The position numbers and the translations under genes are program-made. The notes under the pieces were generated by a model that saw nothing but the letters and a program-made list of their open reading frames with translations, had not been told where the DNA came from and did no database searches. This document shows, piece by piece, positions 47,853-55,850 of a stretch of DNA of 64,000 bases (positions within the stretch are counted from its first letter, which is position 1; each line of letters opens with the position of its first letter). Source of the stretch: a virus; the IMG/VR virus record IMGVR_UViG_3300027842_000093, positions 1 to 64,000 of that record. One strand, given 5' to 3'.

Positions 47853-48225
47853 ACCAGGAGATATTTTATACCGTAAGTATTCAGATAAGAACGATTTGTA
47901 TTGCGTTCTTGCGATTACGAAAGGGCCGTTTAACATCGGTCCCAATGTTAAATTAATTCGCATGGTTGGATATTATTCAATTACTCGCACACCTACCGTC
48001 ATTGACAGTGAAGTAAGCACCTCTATTGAAGAATGGTACATAAAGGCGGATTTGAATAATTACGACATTAAAGATAAATTTTTGAAGAAGATAAAAGAGT
48101 ACTTAATCGATAACCTTGGCAAGACAATTCATTACGATTTAATACTGGACAACTTGTTGTACATTGAAATCCTAGTAGCGTTGAAAAAGTACGAAACAAG
48201 TGATATAGTTGAATCTGAAGAGTAA
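47842..48225 (+). CDS. non-zinc DNL-tail protein, LKKY variant
   Basis: 127 residues. FKPGDILYRKYSDKNDLYCVLAI begins a barrel-like body; the tail is LDNLLYIEILVALKKY, followed by ETSDIVESEE. About 105 gene-free bases follow. Confidence 0.67.
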   Translation: MEFKPGDILYRKYSDKNDLYCVLAITKGPFNIGPNVKLIRMVGYYSITRTPTVIDSEVSTSIEEWYIKADLNNYDIKDKFLKKIKEYLIDNLGKTIHYDLILDNLLYIEILVALKKYETSDIVESEE

Positions 48226-48330
48226 TTTGTCCTTAACCGTAAGCCGTTGACGTTTCTTATACACTACTTAAGTTTCTTTTCTTTAAATTATTTTAGGGTA
48301 GATTACGGTCAAGACTAGCAGGAGACAATT
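48226..48330 (+). other. gene-free spacer with inverted repeat
   Basis: ACCGTAA (48236-48242) near the left end is complementary to TTACGGT (48303-48309) near the right end. TTGACG (48247-48252) is present, but no -10 is found at 16-18 bp. No firm element is assigned. Confidence 0.35.
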
Positions 48331-48825
48331 TTGTTTCACAAGCCGTCTTACATGAAATCGTACAACAATTTTTATTACAAGAACAACAAAAGACGAATTT
48401 TGGTTAACAAACAGTTGAAACGAATGCAAGGGTATTTTACCTTAAATGGGCACCTGGAACCTATCCATGATGCTATCAGGCGTTATGCTTCCCAGTGGAA
48501 GATTCCAATTGATACGCTCAAAAAGTTTAGGCGTTGGGCTTTGATGGATTCTGCATACGAAGAATTATTTAAAGCTTGGGAAGAGGCTTCCTTTCCCAAG
48601 GAGCTTACCCCAATCGTAATGCGTCGAGTTAAGAAGCAAGGGTTTGTAATTGATAATTTGTATTGGTCCACGAAGAAGCAACATAGTTGGTGGTCTGGTG
48701 AAATTGATAAGCTGAATGTTTTGCGTAAAGAGATGGAGAAGAGACAGATTAAAAATAACGAAGCAGATGAAGATGAACAGCAAGAGATGCTTGGCAGGTT
48801 GAAGGCCAAGAGGAAAAGTAAGTGA
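48331..48825 (+). CDS. basic helical hypothetical protein
   Basis: 164 residues with a TTG start behind AGGAG. It is helical and rich in Trp, Lys and Arg (QWKIPIDTLKKFRRWAL); the end is Lys-rich. DNLYWSTKKQ occurs at about 108 but is not like the tail. Probably nucleic-acid binding. Confidence 0.6.
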   Translation: MFHKPSYMKSYNNFYYKNNKRRILVNKQLKRMQGYFTLNGHLEPIHDAIRRYASQWKIPIDTLKKFRRWALMDSAYEELFKAWEEASFPKELTPIVMRRVKKQGFVIDNLYWSTKKQHSWWSGEIDKLNVLRKEMEKRQIKNNEADEDEQQEMLGRLKAKRKSK

Positions 48826-49022
48826 ACATCCCGCTCGATACAAAGTGTGGAAAATGTTTACATACAAAATCATGCCATCAATTTTCTCTTGGAGGGAAAA
48901 TAATTATTTCAAGTTGCTACAAATGTGTAAATCCACATACACTATTTGAAAATTGCCCAAAATTTATTTTAGATAATTTAACTTTAGTAGAACTTTTAGC
49001 AAAAGAAAAGAACCTTATATGA
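48822..49022 (+). CDS. zinc-head/DNL-tail small protein
   Basis: 66 residues with a GTG start. CGKCLHTKSCH...CYKC...CPKF then LDNLTLVELLAKEKNLI. It overlaps the loader gene start (ATGA). Confidence 0.74.
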   Translation: MNIPLDTKCGKCLHTKSCHQFSLGGKIIISSCYKCVNPHTLFENCPKFILDNLTLVELLAKEKNLI

Positions 49023-49648
49023 TCCGCGCTAGAATCAACGAAGAGCCATTTGAATATAAAAATGCTTCTTTAAATTCCTACGCTTTCTCTCAAGAATCTG
49101 TAAAGATTTTACCAGTACTTAAGACCTTCTCCAATCGTGTAGAATCGATGTCCAAGGGCCTTAATATCTTCCTTTGGTCGTCTAATAACGGAGCGGGTAA
49201 GACATACCTCTCTTATGCAATTCTCAGGCAGGTTAGAGAATTCGATCAACCCCTATGGCAAAGAGAGAATGGAAACATCCTACCCTTTGGCAATGTCAAA
49301 ACTATGGCGATTAATTTCAAACATTTCGTAGATCTCTGCAAGACATTCGACGACGGTGCAAAGAAATACCAGGAAGCTCTTTACAATGCCGACTATCTTT
49401 TGATTGATGAAGTATCCTCGAATATGCTTTCACAGAATCCCCATGAGGATAAACGGCAACTATTGGTCGTATTGGATGATAGGTTGTCTGAGTTTCGTCC
49501 AACGATTATCACAAGCAACAATTCACCTGAAGAGTTTCTAAATGCTTTTGGTCCTAATATTTATTCCAGGCTGCAATCCCGAACAGAATTTATTGAGGTT
49601 CCAGGAAAGGATATGAGGCCAATTTTAAAGATGGTAGAAGATGAATAA
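49019..49648 (+). CDS. DnaC-like AAA+ helicase loader
   Basis: 209 residues. Walker A SNNGAGKTY, Walker B YLLIDEVSSN and sensor-1 TIITSNNSPEEF, then the SRLQSR arginine region, match the DnaC/DnaI group. It would load the replicative helicase, which is not in this window. It fits with the primase at 3338. Confidence 0.83.
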   Translation: MIRARINEEPFEYKNASLNSYAFSQESVKILPVLKTFSNRVESMSKGLNIFLWSSNNGAGKTYLSYAILRQVREFDQPLWQRENGNILPFGNVKTMAINFKHFVDLCKTFDDGAKKYQEALYNADYLLIDEVSSNMLSQNPHEDKRQLLVVLDDRLSEFRPTIITSNNSPEEFLNAFGPNIYSRLQSRTEFIEVPGKDMRPILKMVEDE

Positions 49649-49832
49649 TGCAGATATTTTGTGTAAGTGTGGTCATGTACAACGCATTCATACGCATTGG
49701 AATATGAATAATCTTGAGTGCGATGGTTGGATTAACGATGGGTTAGAAATGTGTGAATGTGAATGTAAGGAATTTGATCAGGACAATCTCTCCTATATTG
49801 AAGCTCTGGCAAAACAAAAAGATTTAGTGTGA
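49641..49832 (+). CDS. zinc-head/DNL-tail small protein (block copy A1)
   Basis: 63 residues. ILCKCGHVQRIH...NDGLEMCECECKEF then QDNLSYIEALAKQKDLV. It is closely similar to the gene at 55200 (shared NDGLEM and CECKEFDQDNLSY), so a block was duplicated. Confidence 0.77.
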   Translation: MNNADILCKCGHVQRIHTHWNMNNLECDGWINDGLEMCECECKEFDQDNLSYIEALAKQKDLV

Positions 49833-50029
49833 AGAACGATATTATTTGTCAATGTGGACACGAAAAGAAATACCATGGTAAAGTGGATGCACCGATATGG
49901 GATGAATGGTGTAATGGTGGTAGAGTAAATGCAAGTCCGACGGATGATGGCGTATGTGTTTGTTGTTCGTACATTCCAGACAACCTCCTACACATTGAAA
50001 TGATGGCAAAGAAAAAAGGACTGGTATGA
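49829..50029 (+). CDS. zinc-head/DNL-tail small protein
   Basis: 66 residues with a GTG start. IICQCGHEKKYH...C...CVCCSY then PDNLLHIEMMAKKKGLV. Last codons read AAAGGACTGGTATGA. Confidence 0.77.
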   Translation: MKNDIICQCGHEKKYHGKVDAPIWDEWCNGGRVNASPTDDGVCVCCSYIPDNLLHIEMMAKKKGLV

Positions 50030-50328
50030 ACCTACATAAGCTTTTCCGTCAATTATTTGAACTCCCAGATAAAGATAGCTACGAAGTTTTTGAATTCCTT
50101 GAGAAAGTAAGGGATGCTCGAACTGAGTTTGAAAACACAGGTACAGAATTTACATACGAACGATTCAAGCAATGGTTCCAAAAAGTGTACATAAATCGTT
50201 ACAATCCACCTCATCCTCCATACGTTAAATTGTTGAAGATTATTGAGGGCGACAATTTGGATATTATCGAAGATGCTGCTGAAGAGAAAGGACTGATTCC
50301 AAAGGAACAGGATGAAGAACCCAAGTAA
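50026..50328 (+). CDS. helical DNL-tail protein (block copy A2)
   Basis: 100 residues. NLHKLFRQLFELPD begins a helical body without Cys; the tail is GDNLDIIEDAAEEKGLI followed by PKEQDEEPK. It is a paralog of the gene at 55851, which starts NLHKLFKELQKLD. Confidence 0.7.
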   Translation: MNLHKLFRQLFELPDKDSYEVFEFLEKVRDARTEFENTGTEFTYERFKQWFQKVYINRYNPPHPPYVKLLKIIEGDNLDIIEDAAEEKGLIPKEQDEEPK

Positions 50329-50749
50329 TTACGGGGAACTTATCGCAAGCTACCTGTGTGGAACCTTGTGGTCGTATGCTGAATACGGAGACTACCAGGG
50401 CGATTACGTAGCTTTGATTTACAAAGATTCCAACCTTCTAATTTATAAAGGTTCGTTTGGTTCTTGTAGCGGGTGTGATTGGCTGTCGGATTATTACGAT
50501 AAAGAAATCCCGGATAAAGACGCGCAGGAATACATGAAAGATATGAAACCCTTTCTAACCATTCCATCCGACTCCCTCCCAAAGACAGAAGGGGATTTAA
50601 TCGCTTTGCTGCCAGCTAATACACGAGTTTGGCTGGACGACGAATGGACTGAATTTAAAGTGCATGATATTTTAAAGCAGATAAGTAGCCCGACGTGCGA
50701 CAACCTGGATATTATAGAAACAGAAGCTAAAAGCAAAGGATTTATATGA
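50312..50749 (+). CDS. SMI1-like or unknown DNL-tail protein
   Basis: 145 residues. ALIYKDSNLLIYKGSFGSCSGCDWLSDYYD lies in the middle; no known domain is certain. The end is CDNLDIIETEAKSKGFI. It overlaps the gene before by 17 bases. Confidence 0.63.
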   Translation: MKNPSNYGELIASYLCGTLWSYAEYGDYQGDYVALIYKDSNLLIYKGSFGSCSGCDWLSDYYDKEIPDKDAQEYMKDMKPFLTIPSDSLPKTEGDLIALLPANTRVWLDDEWTEFKVHDILKQISSPTCDNLDIIETEAKSKGFI

Positions 50750-51369
50750 AGCGTATTTTAATTTCTGGCTACATCAAGAAGATTGATTCAAATGGTACGG
50801 ACAATATTCTTGTAGAAACGATTAAGGACCTTCATCCAACATACCGAGATTTGAAGTTGCCCCTACAACAATTCTTTAACGATGGTATGATTGATGCTTT
50901 CGAACACTACAATTTTACATTTAAGCTGAAAATCCCAAGCTCTCTTCTTTATATTTTCAGGTATTACCGCATTGCCGTTCTTACAGAACTCCCAGAGATT
51001 GAACAGCTTGCCTACGTTCCACCTACGTTTCTTAAAGGTGGGCAGAAAATGCCAGATGCTGAAAGCAGTGAGATGAATACCAAATACCAGAACTTCTACA
51101 AATTCCTATTTAACTTTTTTAACAAACTGATTAAGCAAAACGTATCGGTTCATCAACTCGAATTCATCTTACCAGGGGGAAGATTCACTGAATTGTACCT
51201 CACCATGAATTTGAATGATTTGATGCCCTTTTTAAATACAAATTTAAGAAGTGAAATGCCAGAAGTGAAAGAGATAGCGCAAGCGATGCTAGAATATTTT
51301 AAAGAGGAATTTCCGTTGACGGCTTCAGTGTTTTTGGCTCACAATTTTCCTCGTCAGAGCCCGACGTAA
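50746..51369 (+). CDS. ThyX-like protein with degenerate signature
   Basis: 207 residues. The order of parts follows flavin-dependent thymidylate synthase: a core strand then RYYRIAVLTELPE where ThyX has RHRxxSxNExS, PPTFLKGG, and a C-terminal part (LPGGRFTELYLTMNLNDLMPFLNTNL...EVKEIAQAML). The catalytic RHR and the substrate Arg/Ser residues are altered. It may be an inactive or re-purposed relative, or a divergent enzyme working with the deaminase. Confidence 0.62.
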   Translation: MKRILISGYIKKIDSNGTDNILVETIKDLHPTYRDLKLPLQQFFNDGMIDAFEHYNFTFKLKIPSSLLYIFRYYRIAVLTELPEIEQLAYVPPTFLKGGQKMPDAESSEMNTKYQNFYKFLFNFFNKLIKQNVSVHQLEFILPGGRFTELYLTMNLNDLMPFLNTNLRSEMPEVKEIAQAMLEYFKEEFPLTASVFLAHNFPRQSPT

Positions 51370-51414
51370 AAACGTAATAAAATCAGGTATTAGTAAGGGA
51401 CAACTAAAAATTTT

Positions 51415-52032
51415 ATGAATAATGTAACCATAGCTTCAAATACTTCTTTCACAAGTATAGGCACAAATCCATGCCCAATTCATGGATGGCAACCTTGTAA
51501 CTGTGCTGGGATTTACCAATCTTGTTGTTCCTCATGTGGACAATATTATAATGGACTTTCCCATATTTGTGGAACCTCTTACAATTACATTCAATGTAGT
51601 TTTTGTAATCAATTTTATACTCCACAGGCTGGGCATTATTGTCCAAATGTAATTGCCCCCCAGACTTGGAGCACCACTGGAACATTTCAGTTAACGGGAG
51701 TCTCTTTGAAAGAAGTGAAAGAGATTACTACTGATAATGAGTTAACATACGAATGGAATGGCGGTTCGTTTGATATGAAACTCCCATCAAAATTTAATGA
51801 TTGTTTTCTTAAAGTTGGATATACATGGGCTCCTTTGTACCCTTTAATTTTCTCCGCTTTAGAGAATGACGAGAAAACTATTTCATTTCATATGGTTGTG
51901 GGAATTACTGATAAAGTATTTGAGGGAGAGAAAGTAATTTTGAAAGCGGTTACAACGACTAAGATTGAAGACAATTTAACATTGGTGCAACTTTTGGAAC
52001 GCGCTAGAGCATATTTAAAAAAGGACGCATGA
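51415..52032 (+). CDS. multi-zinc protein with DNL-type C-terminus
   Basis: 205 residues. The first 80 hold many Cys/His pairs (CPIHGWQPCNC, CCSSCGQYY, CSFCNQFYTPQAGHYC). A beta-rich middle follows; the end is EDNLTLVQLLERARAY. The ATG follows AAATTTT with no clear ribosome site. Confidence 0.64.
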   Translation: MNNVTIASNTSFTSIGTNPCPIHGWQPCNCAGIYQSCCSSCGQYYNGLSHICGTSYNYIQCSFCNQFYTPQAGHYCPNVIAPQTWSTTGTFQLTGVSLKEVKEITTDNELTYEWNGGSFDMKLPSKFNDCFLKVGYTWAPLYPLIFSALENDEKTISFHMVVGITDKVFEGEKVILKAVTTTKIEDNLTLVQLLERARAYLKKDA

Positions 52033-52493
52033 TTCTTCCCGTTAGACTTTACACCGAAGCCGTCCTCAATGCGCCTTGTAAGCCAGTAACTGACTTCAAC
52101 GACCCGGTGCTTGAACAATTGATTCAGGATCTTTTAGAATCTTGTGCTGCTTACAATGGGGTTGGGCTTGCAGCAAACCAAGTTGGAATAGATAAATCCA
52201 TTTGTGTTTTGGATGTTGAAGAACGAACAAAGAAAATGGTTTTGATTAATCCCACTATTGCAATGTATAGTAAAAAGAAGCTTGTTATGCTAGAAGCTTG
52301 CTTGTCGTGTCCAGGGCTTACAGTCCAAATGAAACGTCCAGAGACTCTAGTTGTAGACGCGAATTTGCTTACTGGAGAAAAAGTTAGGTACCAGTTTACA
52401 GGATATGACGCGAAAATAGCAGGACATGAAATCGACCATTTGTTTGGAAAAACGATTGGCAGCACTGTTAAATCTTTGCGCCCCATGGTATAG
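52029..52493 (+). CDS. def: peptide deformylase
   Basis: 154 residues. Motif 1 GVGLAANQ (44-51), motif 2 EACLS (89-93, usually EGCLS) and motif 3 HEIDH (133-137) are all present, with metal ligands Cys91, His133 and His137. It removes formyl groups from new proteins. Phage deformylases are known in marine cyanophages, where they are thought to favour rapid protein maturation. Confidence 0.9.
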   Translation: MILPVRLYTEAVLNAPCKPVTDFNDPVLEQLIQDLLESCAAYNGVGLAANQVGIDKSICVLDVEERTKKMVLINPTIAMYSKKKLVMLEACLSCPGLTVQMKRPETLVVDANLLTGEKVRYQFTGYDAKIAGHEIDHLFGKTIGSTVKSLRPMV

Positions 52494-52495
52494 TT

Positions 52496-52657
52496 ATGGA
52501 AGAGTATTGTATTTGTGGACATAGTAAATGGATTCATGAATACTTGAACGTAAGAGATATTCCAATTCATGATTTTAGTTGTTCATGTGAAATCTTCAAA
52601 CTCGATAATTTACGATTGGTAGAAGATATTGCAAAGCAAAGAAACTTAACAAACTAA
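52496..52657 (+). CDS. zinc-head/DNL-tail small protein
   Basis: 53 residues. CICGHSKWIH...CSCEIF then LDNLRLVEDIAKQRNLTN. It begins just after the deformylase stop. Confidence 0.75.
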   Translation: MEEYCICGHSKWIHEYLNVRDIPIHDFSCSCEIFKLDNLRLVEDIAKQRNLTN

Positions 52658-52670
52658 GAGGAGATAAGAC

Positions 52671-52967
52671 ATGCGTGATACAACATTGTGGGGTCATTTA
52701 CAAACTTTAGGAAGCTATATTCAACAGGTTGAGCAGTCAGCACGATTGGGAATTACAGGCGAAGCAGTTAGGAACGCGGCTCTGCAAGCCCTGATGATTA
52801 AAAAAGGTTTGATTACAGAAGCTGAATTAACCGAAGCTATTGGCGAAGTGATTAAAAAAGCAAACGAACCTAAGCCAGCAGAGGAAGCTCCAAAGGTTGA
52901 GCTTGCAACGCCGTCACCGGAACAAGTTCAGGCAGTAGAGAAGAGTGTCACTGAGGAACCAAAGTAA
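52671..52967 (+). CDS. helical hypothetical protein
   Basis: 98 residues behind AGGAGAT. A helical body (LTEAELTEAIGEVIKKA) is followed by a Pro/Glu/Val-rich end. Its stop overlaps the next ATG. Not recognised. Confidence 0.62.
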   Translation: MRDTTLWGHLQTLGSYIQQVEQSARLGITGEAVRNAALQALMIKKGLITEAELTEAIGEVIKKANEPKPAEEAPKVELATPSPEQVQAVEKSVTEEPK

Positions 52968-53095
52968 TGGATGAACATCCGTTAGTAATTACAGTTGATG
53001 ATGCATGTTCACGATTGTATATCAACCTTTCTGATGAACAGTTAAAAGAAGTAGCACGACAAGTTGCTGAAATTTTAAAGGGGTCAAAGAAATGA
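52967..53095 (+). CDS. 42-residue hypothetical protein
   Basis: A short strand (PLVITVDDACSRLYINL) and a helix (DEQLKEVARQVAEIL). TAATG and ATGA overlaps. Function unknown. Confidence 0.55.
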   Translation: MDEHPLVITVDDACSRLYINLSDEQLKEVARQVAEILKGSKK

Positions 53096-53616
53096 ACTGG
53101 AACCCAGAATGCTACCGTTGCCAAAATGAAGGTTGGGTAATTAATACCCTTGGAGTTTATATAGATTGCCCAGTTTGCCGCGACAGCAGGTTAGTTAGAA
53201 TTTTAAAGCAAACTACCTTCAATTTAATTTTAAAGCTTTTTAAAATTTCTTCCGACTATTTGAAAAAACTCAATTGGGCTTCAGAACAAGAAATCCGGTT
53301 CGCACGACTCTATAACGTAGAATTGGAAGGAAAGATAGAAAAAGCACAGAAGCCGCCGTTTGAAAGTTATGAAACCGTCTTTGAAACTGGTAACACGGTA
53401 TTTAAAAATAAGGTGGCGTACAAGCTCATCGGTGACTACCTTGTTGGCTACACAGTTAACTTGGACCTACTACGACTTGCGATAAAAGAGCTTGTAATTC
53501 CTGAAAAGATTGAGGCTGTGTGTGTTTCACTAGAACAGGCACATGGAGCAGCGTTAATGGGAAAAGATAGGTCAGAAGATTTTTACAAAGAGTTGAACAA
53601 TAATTTAAAGAATTAG
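53092..53616 (+). CDS. hypothetical protein with DnaJ-like zinc start
   Basis: 174 residues. CYRCQNEGWVI...CPVC at the start is a CxxCxxxG pair like a DnaJ zinc repeat; the rest is helical then beta-rich. Not recognised. Confidence 0.6.
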   Translation: MNWNPECYRCQNEGWVINTLGVYIDCPVCRDSRLVRILKQTTFNLILKLFKISSDYLKKLNWASEQEIRFARLYNVELEGKIEKAQKPPFESYETVFETGNTVFKNKVAYKLIGDYLVGYTVNLDLLRLAIKELVIPEKIEAVCVSLEQAHGAALMGKDRSEDFYKELNNNLKN

Positions 53617-53625
53617 GATTATTTT

Positions 53626-54282
53626 ATGTTATTTAAAAATCTAAAAAAACAAATTTGTAAGCATGGCCACGATACTTTTGTTTGTGGACGAAACAAATGG
53701 CGTGAGTGCAATGAATGTAAAAAATCTAAAAATCGTATTGATCCCAATAAAGATTCTAGAAGTAGACCCATCTGTATAAATGGTCACGACATTTCTGTTG
53801 TTGGTAGAGATGAGTGGGGAAATTGCAACACTTGTGTTATTATTCGAAAAAATATATGGGATGAAAATAACAGACATAAAATTTCTGAGGATAACAAGAA
53901 ATGGAAAGAAGCACACCCAGATTATTTTAAGCAGTGGAGGGCTAAACACAGGCCCGAAAGTAATGAAAAACATAAAGAATGGATAAAAAAGCATCCAGAA
54001 GTTTTACGAATTGCTAGGATGAAATGTAAAACAAATCGTAATATCCGCATTGTTGCTTGGACGGATTGGAAAAGTATATTAGAATTTGAAAAGAAGAAAC
54101 CAACTGGCATGACAACGGACCATATTATTCCGCTTCAAAATGAGTTAGTTTGGGGTTTGCATGTTTCTTGGAATATGCAGTATTTAACTAAATCAGAAAA
54201 TTCTAAGAAACATAATAAAGTAAATTTAATTGAAGTATCAGAATGGTACGGTAAGATTTTAGAAAAGGAAGGATTAAAATAA
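53626..54282 (+). CDS. HNH homing-type endonuclease
   Basis: 218 residues. Two zinc repeats at the start (ICKHGHDTF...CNEC and ICINGHDISVVGRDEWGNC) precede an HNH core: TTDHIIPL, GLHVSWNMQYL and NSKKHNKVNL. The end (SEWYGKILEKEGLK) matches that of the HNH gene at 59253. It has no ribosome site (ATTATTTTATG) and low GC, which suggests insertion. Confidence 0.85.
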   Translation: MLFKNLKKQICKHGHDTFVCGRNKWRECNECKKSKNRIDPNKDSRSRPICINGHDISVVGRDEWGNCNTCVIIRKNIWDENNRHKISEDNKKWKEAHPDYFKQWRAKHRPESNEKHKEWIKKHPEVLRIARMKCKTNRNIRIVAWTDWKSILEFEKKKPTGMTTDHIIPLQNELVWGLHVSWNMQYLTKSENSKKHNKVNLIEVSEWYGKILEKEGLK

Positions 54283-54294
54283 AGGAGCTTTTAA

Positions 54295-54822
54295 ATGAAT
54301 GAAGACTTATCAAAGGGCGTAGATATTAGAGAAGAGGTAGAACAAGTTACGATCTCAAAGGCCGACTTGCAAAAAATGCAAGAAACAATAACGCTTCTTT
54401 CTCAACAGTTTCAGAAAGAAGTGGTTCATCCAGCCGCGCCAGCCATCCAGCCAGCCCAAGCTGTTATCACAGCAGATTCCAATGCTGCCAAACCAGAAGC
54501 AGCCAAAGAAGTTATTTTAGAAGAGGTTGATGCCGCTACGCTGTTTAACCAGAATCCTTGGAGAATTGGTGCTAAAGTGCGCGTATCTGAAAAGTACCCG
54601 CAGATTCAAGGTGGAGTAAATTGGAAAGGCCGTGTGGGAACTGTTACAAAGATTACCAAAGCACCTTCAGGCGTTAAGGTTGTGGAAGTAGCTTTCGGTG
54701 ATGTTCAGATTCCATTCCAGAAAGCCCACCCAACAAAGCCTGGGATTATTCAAAAGGGTTATCGCATTCAGAAAGCTATTCAGACATTCGATGACAGTTG
54801 CTTGGAACCAGTGTACGAATAA
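54295..54822 (+). CDS. hypothetical protein with C-terminal barrel
   Basis: 175 residues behind AAAGGAG. A coiled-coil segment (ADLQKMQETITLLSQQFQKE), an Ala/Pro linker and a KOW/SH3-like end (IGAKVRVSEKYPQIQGG...GRVGTVTKI). Possibly a structural or accessory factor. Confidence 0.62.
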   Translation: MNEDLSKGVDIREEVEQVTISKADLQKMQETITLLSQQFQKEVVHPAAPAIQPAQAVITADSNAAKPEAAKEVILEEVDAATLFNQNPWRIGAKVRVSEKYPQIQGGVNWKGRVGTVTKITKAPSGVKVVEVAFGDVQIPFQKAHPTKPGIIQKGYRIQKAIQTFDDSCLEPVYE

Positions 54823-55024
54823 GCCGTGGAAAGTACGTCCAGATAGTGCGGAAGATCTTTATTTTTGCATTTGTGGACACGAATTAATTCACCATTATTT
54901 AACTGGTGATGGTTGTAATTCTTGCTTTTTTGAAAGCAAGCCACAAGATAAATGGCAACACAGGTTTCAACTGGACAACTTATTTTACATCGAAGAACTT
55001 GCCAAAAAACGAGGATTGGTGTGA
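54791..55024 (+). CDS. zinc-head/DNL-tail protein
   Basis: 77 residues if ATG 54791 is used, overlapping the gene before by 32 bases; no ribosome site is visible. The head is CICGHELIHH...C..C; the end is LDNLFYIEELAKKRGLV. Confidence 0.65.
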   Translation: MTVAWNQCTNKPWKVRPDSAEDLYFCICGHELIHHYLTGDGCNSCFFESKPQDKWQHRFQLDNLFYIEELAKKRGLV

Positions 55025-55200
55025 GACTGGATTTGGATAACGTATGCATCTGTTCACACAAATTACGTTTTCATGTTGACCACGAAATTATTGGTATTGT
55101 AAAGTATTGCGTAGGCGATGATATTTGTGTATGTCAGGATTTTAAATTGGACAATTTATCCTACATTGAAGACTTGGCGGAAGAACGAGGACTTGTGTGA
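55021..55200 (+). CDS. zinc-head/DNL-tail small protein
   Basis: 59 residues with a GTG start. CICSHKLRFH...C...CVCQDF then LDNLSYIEDLAEERGLV. GTGTGATG joins it to the next gene. Confidence 0.74.
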   Translation: MRLDLDNVCICSHKLRFHVDHEIIGIVKYCVGDDICVCQDFKLDNLSYIEDLAEERGLV

Positions 55201-55379
55201 TGGATGTTCTTTGTAAATGCGGGCACACACAATCCATTCATTTTCCCGAACTCAAACACTACAAGTGTGCCGGATCTTTTAATGACGGTCTAGAAATGTT
55301 AGATTGTGAATGTAAGGAATTTGATCAGGACAATTTAAGTTACGTTGAGCAGCTTGCAAAGAAAAGGAATTTGATATGA
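55200..55379 (+). CDS. zinc-head/DNL-tail small protein (block copy B1)
   Basis: 59 residues (GTG 55197 also possible). VLCKCGHTQSIH...NDGLEMLDCECKEF then QDNLSYVEQLAKKRNLI; the closest relative in the window is at 49641. Confidence 0.76.
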   Translation: MDVLCKCGHTQSIHFPELKHYKCAGSFNDGLEMLDCECKEFDQDNLSYVEQLAKKRNLI

Positions 55380-55849
55380 TACAATGGAAACGAGAGAATA
55401 TTTTTAATTTGCTTTGTCTTTTTGGTGACGACAAACCCCATGGTTGGATGGAGTCGGTGAACTTAGGCACTCGCCTTTTCGTTCACATCCCAATTCAAAA
55501 CTGCAAATTTAAAACCCATCAAGCCAAGTTTGAAGCCTTCTTTCAAAAAGCCATTGAGTATGGTATAATTGAAATGGTCCCCACTGAATACATCGTAAAA
55601 GCGAGGACAAAGAACAACTACATGATTTCCAAAGAGGATTACAATTACAAGCTTTCAGAAAAGGGTGATGGACTTCTTCGACAGGAACAAGCTGAAAGAG
55701 AAGAAGACCGCGCTTTCTACTATAACATGTTCGACCGCTCTGTTGATGGAAAGTTTGGTGTTGACGCATTTGCTCCACTGACGCCAACAAACCTGAACAT
55801 AAAAGACAAGCAAGTTTATAAAGCAAAAGATTTGAAAAGGGGAATTTGA
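55376..55849 (+). CDS. hypothetical protein
   Basis: 157 residues. NIFNLLCLFGDDKPHGWMES, then FEAFFQKAIEYGIIEMVPTEYIV resembles a winged-helix layout; the end is charged. Not recognised. Confidence 0.6.
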   Translation: MIQWKRENIFNLLCLFGDDKPHGWMESVNLGTRLFVHIPIQNCKFKTHQAKFEAFFQKAIEYGIIEMVPTEYIVKARTKNNYMISKEDYNYKLSEKGDGLLRQEQAEREEDRAFYYNMFDRSVDGKFGVDAFAPLTPTNLNIKDKQVYKAKDLKRGI

Positions 55850-55850
55850 C

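Noticed and set aside
48247-48275. A promoter with TTGACG in the spacer before 48331
   Set aside because: The TATACACT sequence is only 5 bp away and nothing fits at a normal spacing.
48640-48700. DNLYWSTKKQ in the gene at 48331 as a tail-family copy
   Set aside because: Only DNL matches; the following residues are unlike the IExLAK core.
55541-55569. A TATAAT box (55564-55569) inside the gene at 55376
   Set aside because: The -35 (TTTCAA) is poor and no gene start follows for almost 300 bases.
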